A stretch of 64,000 nt of DNA from Viscum album (taxonomy: Eukaryota > Streptophyta > Magnoliopsida > Santalales > Viscaceae), in assembly GCA_963277665.1 (NCBI GenBank), contig OY728153.1, positions 276,060,250 through 276,124,249 of the forward strand, written 5' to 3'. Shown here piece after piece: positions 24,241 to 36,046 of the stretch. Position 1 is the first letter of the stretch. Each line of letters starts with the position of its first letter. Under the pieces are notes generated by a model. The model ran no database searches and was not told the origin of the DNA. It worked only from the letters and a program-made list of their open reading frames with translations. The position numbers were made by a program, and so were the translations under genes.

Positions 24241-25669
24241 AATGGTTAATTATTTTCGAGTGTTATTTTATTTATTTTTCATGATTAATATTAGATAACT
24301 TTAGTAAAAATACTACTAATAAGTCTAAGTATAGGATAACATATTCGAATTTTGGTAAATTTTTGAGTATGTGGTTTTCCTAAAAATTACATCACAATAT
24401 AGATACTAGAAAGTGAATATGGTTGCAGCACAAATGTTACTAGGGGTAATAACCCTGAAAAGGATGTATATATATCAACTCGATCTTTAATCAATGGACG
24501 ATGACTAGGCCTATGACTACACACCAATCTAGACACTCTTGAGGGATATGCTTTGGTTAATTCAATTCTCTTTCAAATACACTATGATGGATTGGTATAT
24601 AATTATGTTGGATAACATAAAAGAAAATAAACTATGGATAATCTAGATTAATATATAATTATTCATAAGTCAGGTTACACACAATATTGATGAGTTATTT
24701 ATTATAATCTTGACTCTTGTACATTTTTTAATTTAAGTATTCTCATCCTTATATTTTATTTTGTTTAAATAATCTTATAGATTTAGGAGGAAATGAGTTA
24801 ACAATAAGTGTAATTGATAAAGTAATGAGTATCCTAATGAGTTTCAAAATGATATAGAGAGTGTTTACTTGAAAATATAATTGTTATGCTCCCCCAACTA
24901 ACTTTATTTATGATTAACATCTTGAGTATTAAAAAAACTTTGAATATAAAAAAGAAAATGAGGATGGAGTTTCATAAAATATAATATACTGAAGATAATT
25001 AAGGAAAAAGGATTCAACTTTATACATGTCAAAAATGTGGTAAAAATCACCAAAGGGAATTTATCAAAGGTATTGGAAGTTGTTTTCATCTTTGGTAAAA
25101 GTGGGCATCAAGAAAAAATCTACTAAAAAAGAGGAGTTTAGTTAAAATGATGAAGAAAAATTACATTACTCTTAAATATACACTAGAAAATGAATGTTTT
25201 AGATGTGAGGAATTTGGGTTTGATGAAAACCAGTGCTCTAATCAAAGGGATTAAGATGAATATCAACACCAATAACCCCTAAACCCTAGGAATAAGAAAA
25301 TCCTATACAATGACTATTATTGGAGATGATAATGATAATAAAGTGGGTCTAGATACACATATTCATTAGTGTAGATTTTCGGATTTCTAATTTCATATAT
25401 GTTTTCACTAGCTATTAGTGATTGAATTATATATAAAAACACATAGTGGTATCATTATTATATCCAAGGAATATGAATCTCTATTAAGTTTCATGGGGTT
25501 ATGATTCATGAATGACTTATTATACATTAGAATGAATTTAATGTGATTTTGGAAATGGATCGATTCTCTTTACCTAGAGGGAAACAATTATTTGTTACAA
25601 TAGGGAAATCACATTTCATATTAACCTATAATATTCTATAAATGTAATGATGATTATGAATGAACATAA
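24241..25669 (+). pseudogene. Element B gag-protease relic
   Basis: The first 700 bases are too decayed to translate with confidence. From 25020 three nucleocapsid knuckles can be read in different frames: CQKCGKNHQREF near 25029-25064, GKSGHQEKIY near 25095-25125 (cysteines lost), and CFRCEEFGFDENQC near 25197-25238 (His replaced by Phe). The first is the CX2CX3H type, so the arrangement equals that of element A. Further on, HEWLII and EFNVILEMDRFSLPRGK near 25510-25590 match the aspartic protease tail seen in A (FDEIIGMDWLSL). RT to integrase is absent; element C follows at 25670. It is a dead fragment of the same broad family as A. Confidence 0.6.
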
Positions 25670-28600
25670 TGTAATATACCGACCTTTTGTGAAGGTACAT
25701 CCTTGTTAAACATTTTGGTTAACCTCTATTTTATAGTTAAGAATTAGTTATCTAGTTATTGAGGAGTTCTAGGAGCATTCTAGTGGTGAAGGACATGAAA
25801 GGAGGAGAAAAGTGTCCAAACAGTTCATAGTGCATGATTAGCGCAGGATTAGTGTAAACCGTTCACTTAGACTAGAAAAACGTACATCATGGGAGCCATT
25901 CTAAATAGAGGGCTAGCGCATGTTTGCCACACAATTTTCTAAACTATGGGGGTATCTTTAGGTACTAATGAGACCCAACTTTACTTAGACAATATCTTGC
26001 ACATGATTTTTGATGGTTTGGAAAACAGTGCAGGTAAATCATTCTCCCAATTAAAAGTTAAAAATTTACAGTTTTTCCTTCTCTGTATTTTTTTATTCTG
26101 AAGCTATGTTTCCTCCCATTTAAACCCCTCTACCCTAAGTGATGAAATAAAATCTTCCTCCTTCTCTATGGATGATTCTCCTTTGAGTATAGGGTGTTTG
26201 GAGCATGTTTGGGTGTGAATCAAAGATTCGGGTGAGTCTAACCCTCCCCTTTTCTCAATTTCTCAACTTTGGGCTTGTAAAATCTCTCCTCTTCTTATAA
26301 ATCCCTAAAATCTTTAATTTCACTGTATATTTTATGTTTCAGATTTATCTAGGGTTTGAGATTTAATCAAATGTGTATATTAAGCAAGATTTCATCAACA
26401 AACACGAGGTAGGTGGTCTTTATGCCTTTTTCCATAGTCTTGATGTTCTATACATGTATGCAGCTATACCAATGTGTTTTCTAATTTCATTTATTTATCA
26501 ATGATTTTGGAGAGTTCTAGGGGCCTTATATTGAGGTGATAAACCCTTCACAAACCTTGTGGGTTTGTTGGTAAGTGATACTGAATCTAGGACTACGCAT
26601 TGCGTAGCCTTAACCCTTGTTAATGGAGAATAAGTTTGGTAAACATTGAGATAAGGGATTTATGTGAAAAAACAAGTAGTAAAAGTGAAATTGGTATGTG
26701 ATGAGGGTCAATGGGTTAAATTAACTAAAAATGTGTTGGATTTTGTAAATTATTGAGTGGGTTTTAATGGTTTTGATTGTGTGTTTTAGGGCCTTTACCT
26801 GATGAAATATTTATGAAATGAGTCAAAGACCCCATTTTCGAAAAATGGTTTAATGGTGGCTTTGGATGGTTAAAATGGAAATCATATCCTTGGGTCATGT
26901 CTTAGATTTTAAAATGGGATGACCAATGTTTTAAAGGGTGTTTTCAATATGTCTTTAATGAGTATTTAGAATTGTGTTTATTTTCTTGATGTAGTTATAA
27001 TGGTTTGATGGGACCATAGTATTTGAAGGGACTGGAGGGCTAGTAAGATAGAACCCAAAAAATTATGTTGTCATGTTAAAATGATTATGAAGTGAGATAC
27101 TTGAAGAATGGGATTATATGATGAGATAACATAAGTGGGTGTTGTACATTATGTTAAAATGGGTTAAATGGGACAAATGTGAATGTGCTAATGTAATGTG
27201 ACTCATACTTGAAATGTATAAGTGGTTAATATATGAAAAATAATGAATGGGTTAAGTGAGTTAACATATCGAAATTGTTGAAAATGTTTAATGCTTTAAT
27301 GTATGGGTATTAGTTAATTTTACTAATGAGTTGAGGCATAAAGAATTAAAATTTTCTAAATGGCTATGTAATATAAATGGAAAAAGGTGTTAATGGGTTA
27401 TGGAATAATAATACTTATCATGTTTATTACTTGGTATTATGACTACTATTTGTATTGATTGTGCTTGGATTTTGATATGGTACATGTGGAAAATGGGTAA
27501 ATAAGAATGTGAACATGGTCTGTTGTTGGGATAAAGGACTCGGGATCCTCCCACGGGTCGGGTTTTACTAATGCTCTAACCCCACCTATGAATGCATGGG
27601 TTAGGGAGTCAGAATGATGCTCTATGCCCCTAATTCTTACAGTGGATGAAAATACCTGGACTGAGGCTCCAAAGAAAGTGGTATGTAATTAATGGTTGGG
27701 ATGTTGGAATAAGGTTCTATACTTCCCATATTAAGGTCATGGTGTGTGTTGGGATGCCAGATTGAGGCTCTATGCTTCCCAAACACATGGACATGGCCTG
27801 GTCACTGGACCGAGGCTCTAGGGTAAGTTGATAATTATGACTAGTAAATTCTTTTTGGGGAGAAGTGTATGCAACACATTATTCTTGATAAATGACCGTC
27901 TTGGGATATTGGGTAAATGATGTAAGTGTATAACCTATGGAACATGGGACAAAGATGAATTCAGTAATTAAGTTATCATAAGTGACGAAATGGTAATAAT
28001 TAAAAAAATGGCTGAAATGAATATGATAACTAATGGGTATGCAATGAAATGTGAGTAGTTAAATCCATTATGTTTAAATGTGTGTGTTACCCTTTGTTCC
28101 TTGGATTATAATTCTAGTGTTACCTAAGTTATTTTTTTTGTTTGGCTGATTCTTAGGAATTTAATGGGTAAATGGATATTAGATAATTTCTTAAATGTTT
28201 TGCCTATCACTGTTTTATTTATTGAACTGGTTACCTACATACACATTTTTATAGATAAGCTATTTCTTTAGACACAATTTTTGGTGGTCTACTGGGTTTT
28301 ACTCACACCCTACTTTGGCTTCCATGGAACATGGGTACCCGAGAAGATGCCACTTGTTTCCGATAAAGGATCAGGACGAGAACTTGGTGTTGGTTATGCT
28401 TGGGATGATGGGTTGGAGCATGGAGGTCCGAACCGGGTTGGGACTCAGATATGGTTTTAGAGTATTTTGATGGATTTGGTATTGTTTTACATTGTATGAA
28501 TTCCTGACATGTAATGTAATCATTTTTTATAGCATATGTTCATTTTCACTTATTGGTTTTTGTTGCATGTTGTCCATTTATTGTTCCTATGGTTATTTTA

Positions 28601-28781
28601 TCTGTTTGTATTACTTGAATTGTGTATTCACATTGACAAGGTTTAATAGTCTCCCCATGTTTCACTTTAGACCTGCGATGCTATTTGGAAGCCTCTAGCA
28701 TATGGGGACGCGCACCTGAGGTCATGTGATAACCCGACTCAGGGAACCAGTTATATCGGATTCCTAGTCATGGACTTTACA
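25670..28781 (+). mobile_element. Element C 5' LTR
   Basis: It aligns with 32680-35809. A region of alternating CATG(G/A)TT and AAACCGT motifs lies at 25820-25930. Three to four 50-bp units with a TTGGGA..TCCCAA inverted repeat and a GAGGCTCTATGC core lie at 27600-27835. A block at 28275-28350 (GGTGGTCTACTGGG, ACTCACACCCT, GGTACCCGAGAAGAT) is also found in element D. The frame at 28492-28698 is not a gene. Confidence 0.8.
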
Positions 28782-28784
28782 TAG

Positions 28785-28796
28785 TTTTATCAGATG
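28785..28796 (+). promoter_or_regulatory. Degenerate primer-binding site of element C
   Basis: TTTTATCAGATG begins three bases after the LTR end and matches TGGTATCAGAGC at 8 of 12 positions. The central TATCAGA is intact. Confidence 0.5.
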
Positions 28797-31700
28797 AAGT
28801 CATATTTTTCTTACTATTTGGGAATAGTATATGGGAGAGTAAGATCTTGTTGACACTTATTAATGAGCTCGTGGCTGGGTGACTACATCCCCACATACAA
28901 GGGAAAACCCATGTTTCCACTAGTGATAAATGGTTTTATGTTTTGTGCTTTTATAATTGGTAGATATTTCCACCATGGGCGATACACTTGGATGTGATGT
29001 TATTGATTTATGAGGTTTCAACTCTTGTCCTGATATGGAAAGATATAGTGTTTGAGTTAATGCATCATGTTATTCATATAACATAGACATGTAATTCATA
29101 TGTTTCCTGTGATTGACTTGGGAGCGACATGATTCTGAACCAAATGGGTATAAAAAGTGAAATTGAATGAAATAACGAGTGTCAAAAATTGTTATAAAAA
29201 GTGGTTTTGAGAAACATAAATCCTTTATTTTTTTAAATGGGAAATTTTTTAAAGTGTTATTTTGAATAAAATTAAGATTTTTGAAATTATGTGATAACAA
29301 AAAGATTTTTTCAAGTGTAATTTCTTGGGTTTTGAAGATAAAATGTTTCTGAAGGAGAACAGGTGGGTTTAAATGGTATGGTATAGTTAATAATATAGAT
29401 GAGAAAATGATGAAACTCTTAGGGACATCAAGTATAGTTATCCCTCATGTTGGTTGTTGACTTCTTGTATGGGTGGTTTGGGCAGTGAGAGTTCCATAGA
29501 TTGAGACATGAGGTTATGGGTTGTGAGATCTTGTTGAGTTGGATGTGTCAGTTAAATGGAATGTTGTTTGTTATTTCCTTGGTTTGGTTATGACCATGAA
29601 GCTTTGAAATGGAATCTATTATGGTTAATGTGGTGTCTTTTGTGAGTTGAGGCCTTGTGAGTTGTGTTTTGAACCCTAGAGTGGGTGTTTGGTTCATGGT
29701 ATTGGTGTACTAATGTGAGTATATTTGTTGTGGAACCTAGAGTAAATGGTAGTTTGGTGCATTAGACTCAATGTGTTTGGAATGGGGGTAGGATGAACAC
29801 CATGAACATCTAGTTATTTTAGGTTTACTGTGGATAGATTAGAGAGAGCTAGTGACCCTTTCTTAGTGTGATTACAATTTGGAGATTATGTATCGTTTGT
29901 ATTTTGAGGATGACCTATGGGAGAGGTTGGTCAGGGTGTTAGTGCTTATGGGTGCATATGGAATAAGAAGACGATTAAAAGGTGGAACAAATTCATGAAG
30001 GGTGCCCTAGAGTTTTGGTAAAGGTGCACATTTATTCCTTGTATTTTTCTCATGGAAGCAATTGGGTGATTACATTTGGTTATAAGAGTGGTTGTGAAGG
30101 GAAATATAGTTTGGAGACCTGGACCTGTGATTTGATAGAGTTAGATAGGGAAAGAATTTTTGACATGGGTGGAAAAGTAATGGGTGAACTAGGCATGGAT
30201 GAGTGCTTTTTTTAGAGAACACTCAGGGGGAGGGTGGTCATGCAGTTGTCCTATTTTTTAGAGTAGTTTTGTTTTGAGAAAAGTGAGCCCATAGTATCTT
30301 GTATTAAGTGAAAAATAAACTACAACTGTCTGAATGTTGGAACTTTACATTTATCCATTTTTGTTATGAAATTTTGAGAAGTCCCTGGGTATGATGAATC
30401 TGGCGGATCAAGCGGTTTGAACGGTTTGTGTGAGGTAGAGATGGGTTTTTTTTTGGTTTTAGGAGAATTCAATACATCGATGGTTCTGAAAAAGTACCGA
30501 ATGATGGGATAGTATGAGGAGTACATGATGTTGTTGAGATATATTCCATGTGGGATGGTTTTAAGCACACATATTATCCATGGAATCAAAGTGGAAATGC
30601 TCTGGGAGTGCGAGAAATCAGTTAGTTTGGACTGATGGAGTAAACCAGTGTATGTATATCATGGTTAGCAGGACCATGCAATATGAATATGAGTGAGGTA
30701 ATGATATTGGTGTGAAAATGAATGTTGCAAAATGACTGCTTGATAGAAGGTCATGAGGTGGTGGTGAGTTTGGTAGGATAACCCAATTGAGTTATGGTGT
30801 TCTAGTATGGATGAGGCATTTTTGAGTAGGGAAGCCTAAGACGTTCAGAATATTGAGGTATCCTCTTGGTGAGAGGTGACAACGGTGATGAATAGTTTGT
30901 GGTGGGGACTGTCAATGAATTCATAACATACCTTTTCTAGTGAAAATCATGCCCAATATCTTGACATCTACTAGGTATGCTGAGAAGGCTCTATCTTTAC
31001 GCCTAGTGAGTTGAGTGTGTTTTGGTAGGATTTGGGACATCTTGAAGGATATACATGAGAATAGGTATGTGTAAAAAATTCATATGATGGGGAAGTACAC
31101 CATTGAATGTTTGCGAAAGAGGTCATTGAAATGGACTAGAGGTTGACGAATGCCATGGGTTTCATTCTCAAATTCTAGGAACGAGTTGTGGGTGATGTTT
31201 GTTTTTTCATAATAGTGTAAGATGGACTGATACATACATGTTTTGGGGTTCCTCATTTTTTTATGTGTGAAGCATGAAGGTTGATATTTATTGAGGAAAT
31301 TTGTTACAATGATACTGATAAGGAGGGAAGTGTCATGCTCTGTCCTAGTTTTGTGAAGAAAGTTGTGAAGTGGATGCGATGGAATCCAAAAGTGAATGAA
31401 AATCCAATGAGGTGTATGTTTGGACTAATTAGAAAAAACCCAGGTTAGTATCAGGTGTGGTGATCAACTGAACGAAGCGGTGGCTTCGAGCTCATTCTAG
31501 TTCTGAATGTAATTAGCGTGGTCACGTCAAAGGTGTGTTGAAGGGTGCAATGAAGAATGGAAATGGTTGAAGAGAGGAAACTTCCATGATGGAAAATGTT
31601 TACTGGACTTTAGTGATGACTTTGGTAGGTGTGTGAATATGAGGTTAGTTTCCCTTGAGTGAAAGGGAATTATATCTAGGTGAAGTGGTGAAGTACCAAT

Positions 31701-32668
31701 AGCGGAGTTTGGGCATCAACAGAGTGAGTTAACTGGTGATATCCTGACTCAGGGAGGAAAAAAGGAACATATGTGGTGGGTTGTGAACCACCTCTAATGA
31801 ATATTGGAAATATAATTGTGTTTTGGTAATGATACATGGATATAAGGAACAATCAAGTTACCCTCTAATGAGTATGGTGAGTTGGGGTGTCCAATCCAGG
31901 TGGTTTCGATGGAGGGACAAAATGCTAATGTGGGACAGAACTCTTATGGATGTTTGAGTGTGATGAGTAGGAAAAATGTGTTGGGTAAATTTTGATAGTC
32001 GAGTTGTGGTTCTTTTGGTATATTTCTCGATTAAGGGAGTAATAAATATCAAAAAAATGGTGGTGATAGGTTAAAGCATATAGTGGGGAGTACCATAGTG
32101 GTCAATTTATCAGCTAATGGTGTAAATAGTGGGTGAAGTTGGATAGACTCAAGTGGATCCCAACTTGGAGAAATAGTGTTGGTGATAGGTGTTAGCTTGA
32201 GTTTTGACTGGTTGAGTGCCTTGATATGAAGATTATGTTTGGGTTATTATTTTTGAATGTTAGGAAATGGAGTGAGGTTGTTGGGCGATGTACTATGAAG
32301 AGGATCTGACCTAGAGTGTTCTGGTTGACTCACCCAGGGAAATGTAGTGACTTTTTGGTGTTATTTCATGCAATGATCTAGTGATGTTGACAAAAACTTC
32401 TCTTGTGCTTGGTGTAGGTATTGGTGAGTGGGGGGGGGGGGTGGGGGGATGTGTCCTTACGTAGAATCAGGTTGTGATTGTGAACTACAGTGAGGGAAAT
32501 GTTTTTCAAGTAGGACTGTTTCCTTGATCCAAGCGTTGTTACGACACAACTATATTCAGGGAAGAAATTGAAAAATAAAGGTTGATTGGTGGGTCTGTGT
32601 CCTAACACCTTTTTGTCTTGAGTTCTTGGGAATGCTAGGAAGTGCAGCTTGAGGAAGATCCATTATAC
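28797..32668 (+). other. Element C internal region, no protein recognised
   Basis: This 3.9-kb stretch is richer in G on the plus strand than its surroundings. I searched by eye for knuckles, protease, RT YxDD, integrase DDE and chromodomain signatures on both strands and found none. A weak gag-like reading near 30958-31005 (KIMPNILTSTRYAEKALSLRL) is too short to use. The antisense frame at 30320-30589 (89 codons) and the other small frames lack family features. A run of 12 G, one T and 6 G lies at 32430-32448. Confidence 0.6.
32430..32448 (+). repeat. G-run with quadruplex potential
   Basis: Twelve consecutive G, a T and six G form the longest G-tract in an AT-rich window, about 230 bases before the element C 3' LTR. 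It contains enough G triplets for an intramolecular quadruplex. It could be an extra purine primer or a slippage product. Confidence 0.6.
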
Positions 32669-32679
32669 GGTGGGGATGT
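32669..32679 (+). promoter_or_regulatory. Polypurine tract of element C
   Basis: GGTGGGGATGT stands immediately before the TGTAAGATCC start of the 3' LTR. It is less purine-pure than in A, B and D, consistent with age. Confidence 0.6.
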
Positions 32680-35600
32680 TGTAAGATCCCAACCTTTCGT
32701 GAAGGTAAATCCTTGTTCAAATTGTTGGTTAAACTCACTTTTATGGTTAAGAAGTGGTTCTTGAGTGCTTAAGGTGTTTCAGGAGTGTTTTGAGGGTGTG
32801 GGACAATAAATGAGGTGGAAAGTGGACAAACAGTTCATAGTGAATGGTTGGTGCAAACCGAAATCTTGACCCAAGAAACCGTGTGGCATGGGAGCCATTC
32901 CAGAGAGAGGGCTAGCGCATAGTTTCCATACTGTTTTATAAACCATGTAGTTATCTCCAGGTAACCATGTGACCCAACTTACCTTAGACATGGTCTTGTA
33001 TGTGGGTTGTGCATGGTTTGAAAAACCGTGTGAGTAAACCATGGACCCATTAAAATTTCAAAATTTACAGTTTTTCCATGTCGATATTTTTAGATCCCCA
33101 CCCGATTTTCCTCCCATTAAACCCCCTCTACCCTAGGTGATGAACCAGTAACCCCCTCCACCTCCATGGATGGTTCTATATCTATTATTGAGAATTTGGA
33201 GTGCCTTTGGGTTTAAATCGAATATACAAGTGAGTATCATACTCCTCTTTTCTCTATTTTTCGAATTAGGTCTTGTAGAATCTATCATCTTCTTCTTAAG
33301 CCCAAAAACCTTAACTTTTATAGAATATTTTAGGTTTGGGATTTAATAGGGTTTTATATTTAATCAATGTTCGAGATTAATAAAGTGGTCATCAACAAAC
33401 ATGCAGTAGGGTTTGTTTAAGCGTTTTCGCATAGTCTTGATATTCTATACACGTATGTGGTTGTGCCAATGTATTTTCTCATTGCATTTCTTTATCCTTG
33501 ATTTTAGAAAGTTCAATGGGCCTTAGGTTGAGGTGAGAAACCCTTCAGAGACCCTATGGGTTTGTTGGTAAGTGAGACCGAACCTTAAACTACACATGGG
33601 GTAGTCCAAACCCATGTCAATGGTGAATAAAATTGGTAAAAATTGAGATAAGGGAGTTATGGAAGGAAACATGTAGTAAATGGGAATTTGGAATGTGTTT
33701 AAAGTCAACGAGTTAATTGAAATAAATATGTGTTGGATTTTTGTAAATTATTAAGTGGTTTTTAAATGGTTTTGATGGAGTGTTTTGGGTCTTTGACCCA
33801 ATTAAAGATTTATTGATGAAAAAATTGATGTTTTGAAACGAGGGTAAGTCCCCTTTTTTCTGAAAATGGTTTAATTGTTGTTTTGGATGGTTAAAATGGA
33901 AATAAAATCCTTGGGGAATGTATTAATTTTCAAATGATACGACCCATGTTTTAAAGGGTGGTTTCAAGATGTTTTTAATGAGTATTTCGAATTGGGTTTA
34001 TTGCATTGATCATATTATAAAGGTCTGGTGGGACCATAGTAACTGAAGGGACATGAGTGTTAGTAAGATAGAACCCATACAATAATGTTAGAATTTTAAC
34101 ATGATTATGAAATGAACTACATGAATAATGTGTATAGTTGAGGATATAGAATAAAGAGGGGTTGAAAATGATGTGAAAATGGGTTAAATGTGAATATTGT
34201 GAATGTGATAATGGATTGCGAATCATACTTGAAATGCATAAGTGGTTAATACATGGGAAATAATGAACGGGTTTAGTGAGTTAACAAATGGGAATTGTTG
34301 AATTTATCAAATGGGTTAGTGTATGGGGATTAGTGAATGTTCTTAATGAGTTTAGGCATAAAGAATGGGAATTGGGATAAATGATTGTGTAATATAAATG
34401 AAAAATGGTGTTAATGGGTTATAAAATAGTCTTAATTCTCATGTTGATTGTTATGGATTATGAATGATATTAGTATTGATTGTTCTTATATTGTGATATG
34501 GTATATGTGGTAAATGGATAAATAAGCATGTGCACATGGTTTGGAGGTGGGATAATGGACAAAGTTTCCTCCAATAGGTCTGGTTAGACTGATACTCTAT
34601 CCCTACACAGGAATGCACATGTTAGGGAGTCAGACTGATTCTCGATGCCCCATAATGGTTTCATTAGATGAAACTACCTGGAATGAGGCTCCATGGTAAG
34701 TTGAATGTAATGAAGGGCTAGGATATCAGATTGAGGTTTTATGCTTCCCAACTTAAGGTCATGTTGTCGGTTGGGATGTCAGAATGAGGCTCTATTCTTT
34801 CCAAACACATGGACATGTCCTGGTCATCAGACTAAGGCTCCAGGGTATATTGATAATTATAATTACTAAATGTTTTTTGAGTTGCATTGTATGTAACCCC
34901 TTATTCTTAATAAATTATCAGCATAGTCCTTTTGGTAAATTATATAAGTGCCTAACCCATGGAACATGATATGAATTTGAATTTAGTAATGAAGTTAGCA
35001 TAAGTGATGAAATGGTAATAATGATGAAAATGGATTAAATGAATATGATAGACAATGGGTATGAAATTAATTATGAGTATTTAAATACCTTATGGTTAAA
35101 TGTATGTGTTACCCTTTGTGCCTTGGCTTAAAATCCCAGTGTGACCTGAGTTAGTTTCATTGTTTGGATGATTCTTGGGAATTTAATGGGAAAATGGATA
35201 TTAGATAATTGATTAAATGTTTTCCTTATTACTTTTTTATTTTCTTCACTTGTTACCCGCACACACCTTTTTATAGGATATTTATTTTTTTAGAAACATT
35301 TAGTGGTGGCCTATTGAGTTGTAATCATACCCTGCTCGGTCCATCATGGCACTTCGGTACCGAAGTAGATTCTACTTGTTTTAGGTACAGGTTCAGAATG
35401 AGAACATGGGTTTCGTTGTGCTTGGGATGGTAGGTTGGAGCATGGAGTTCTGGACTGGGATGGGACTCAGATCCAGTTTTAGTGTATTTTAATTGTTTTT
35501 TCTTGGTTTACATTATATGACTGCCTAAAATCTAGTGTAATAATTATATTTTGTTATAGCATATGTGCATGGTCACTTATAGGTTTTGGTTGCATGTTGT

Positions 35601-35809
35601 CCATTTATTATTCATACAATTTTTTTTATCTATTTGTGTAACTTATATTGTGAATTCACTCTAATAAGTGGGTATAGTATCCCTATGTCCCTCTTTAGAC
35701 CTATGATGCTATTCGGTAGCCTCTGGCATATGGGGAGGTGTGCCGAAGGTCATCTGATTATCCAGCTTGGGGAACCAGTTATAGTGGCTTCTAGGATGGG
35801 TACGTTACA
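32680..35809 (+). mobile_element. Element C 3' LTR
   Basis: It aligns with the 5' LTR over its whole length. The GCATGGTTT..AAACCGTG hairpin motif is better preserved here (33008-33030) than in the 5' copy. The tandem GAGGCT array is at 34615-34850. At 35351-35366 it carries a perfect 16-base palindrome, ACTTCGGTACCGAAGT, where the 5' LTR has the imperfect GGGTACCCGAGAAG. Small antisense frames at 32378-34226 are chance. Confidence 0.8.
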
Positions 35810-35814
35810 CTTAA

Positions 35815-36035
35815 GAATAAAATTATATATTGTAGAACTAGATACCAAATAATGATATAATCGTGGCTCAAATTGTTATAGAAGAACTTCATATTTGGGA
35901 TAATACTATTTCACGAAAAAAACATATGTTTCCTAGGCTGACATATCTATAGAAATTAAATCACAAGTTTAATATATCTTTTAGATACCCTTATATATTT
36001 CCATATTTAAAAAAATATGAGGAAATGATTTATTT
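35815..36035 (+). pseudogene. Element B pol tail (possible chromodomain end)
   Basis: This is the remaining 3' end of the B internal region, between C and the B polypurine tract. One frame reads FRYPYIFPYLKKYEEM near 35975-36020, resembling the chromodomain tail of element F (RDKYPHLFDK), and stops within the LTR start. Upstream, IEELHIWDNTISRK may be the preceding part with decay. RT, RNase H and integrase of B are missing, so a large internal deletion must have occurred. Confidence 0.4.
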
Positions 36036-36046
36036 AAGGGGGAGAA
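36036..36046 (+). promoter_or_regulatory. Polypurine tract of element B
   Basis: AAGGGGGAGAA directly precedes TGTAACACCC of the B 3' LTR. It shows that the LTR at 36047 is a 3' LTR and that its partner, at 1149 without such a tract, is the 5' LTR. Confidence 0.75.

Larger units (their letters stand above)
25670..35809 (+). mobile_element. Element C: large LTR element without recognisable pol
   Basis: Two LTRs of 3112 and 3130 bp align from TGTAA..CCGACCTT / TGTAAGATCCCAACC through to GTTACA/TTTACA ends, and flank 3.9 kb of internal DNA. A tRNA-iMet-like primer site follows the 5' LTR, and GGTGGGGATGT precedes the 3' LTR. Flanking CATAA (25665-25669) and CTTAA (35810-35814) agree at 4 of 5 bases, a decayed target duplication. 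The internal region shows no knuckle, protease, RT or integrase I can recognise, so it fits a LARD (non-autonomous) element, probably mobilised by a Tekay-like partner. It inserted into the body of element B. Confidence 0.78.

Noticed and set aside
25275..25292. Telomere-like CCCTAAACCCTAGG
   Set aside because: Only about two units, lying within decayed gag sequence; chance is enough.
30320..30589. 89-codon antisense frame in element C as a possible gene
   Set aside because: No family resemblance, antisense to the element, and no supporting promoter or second copy.
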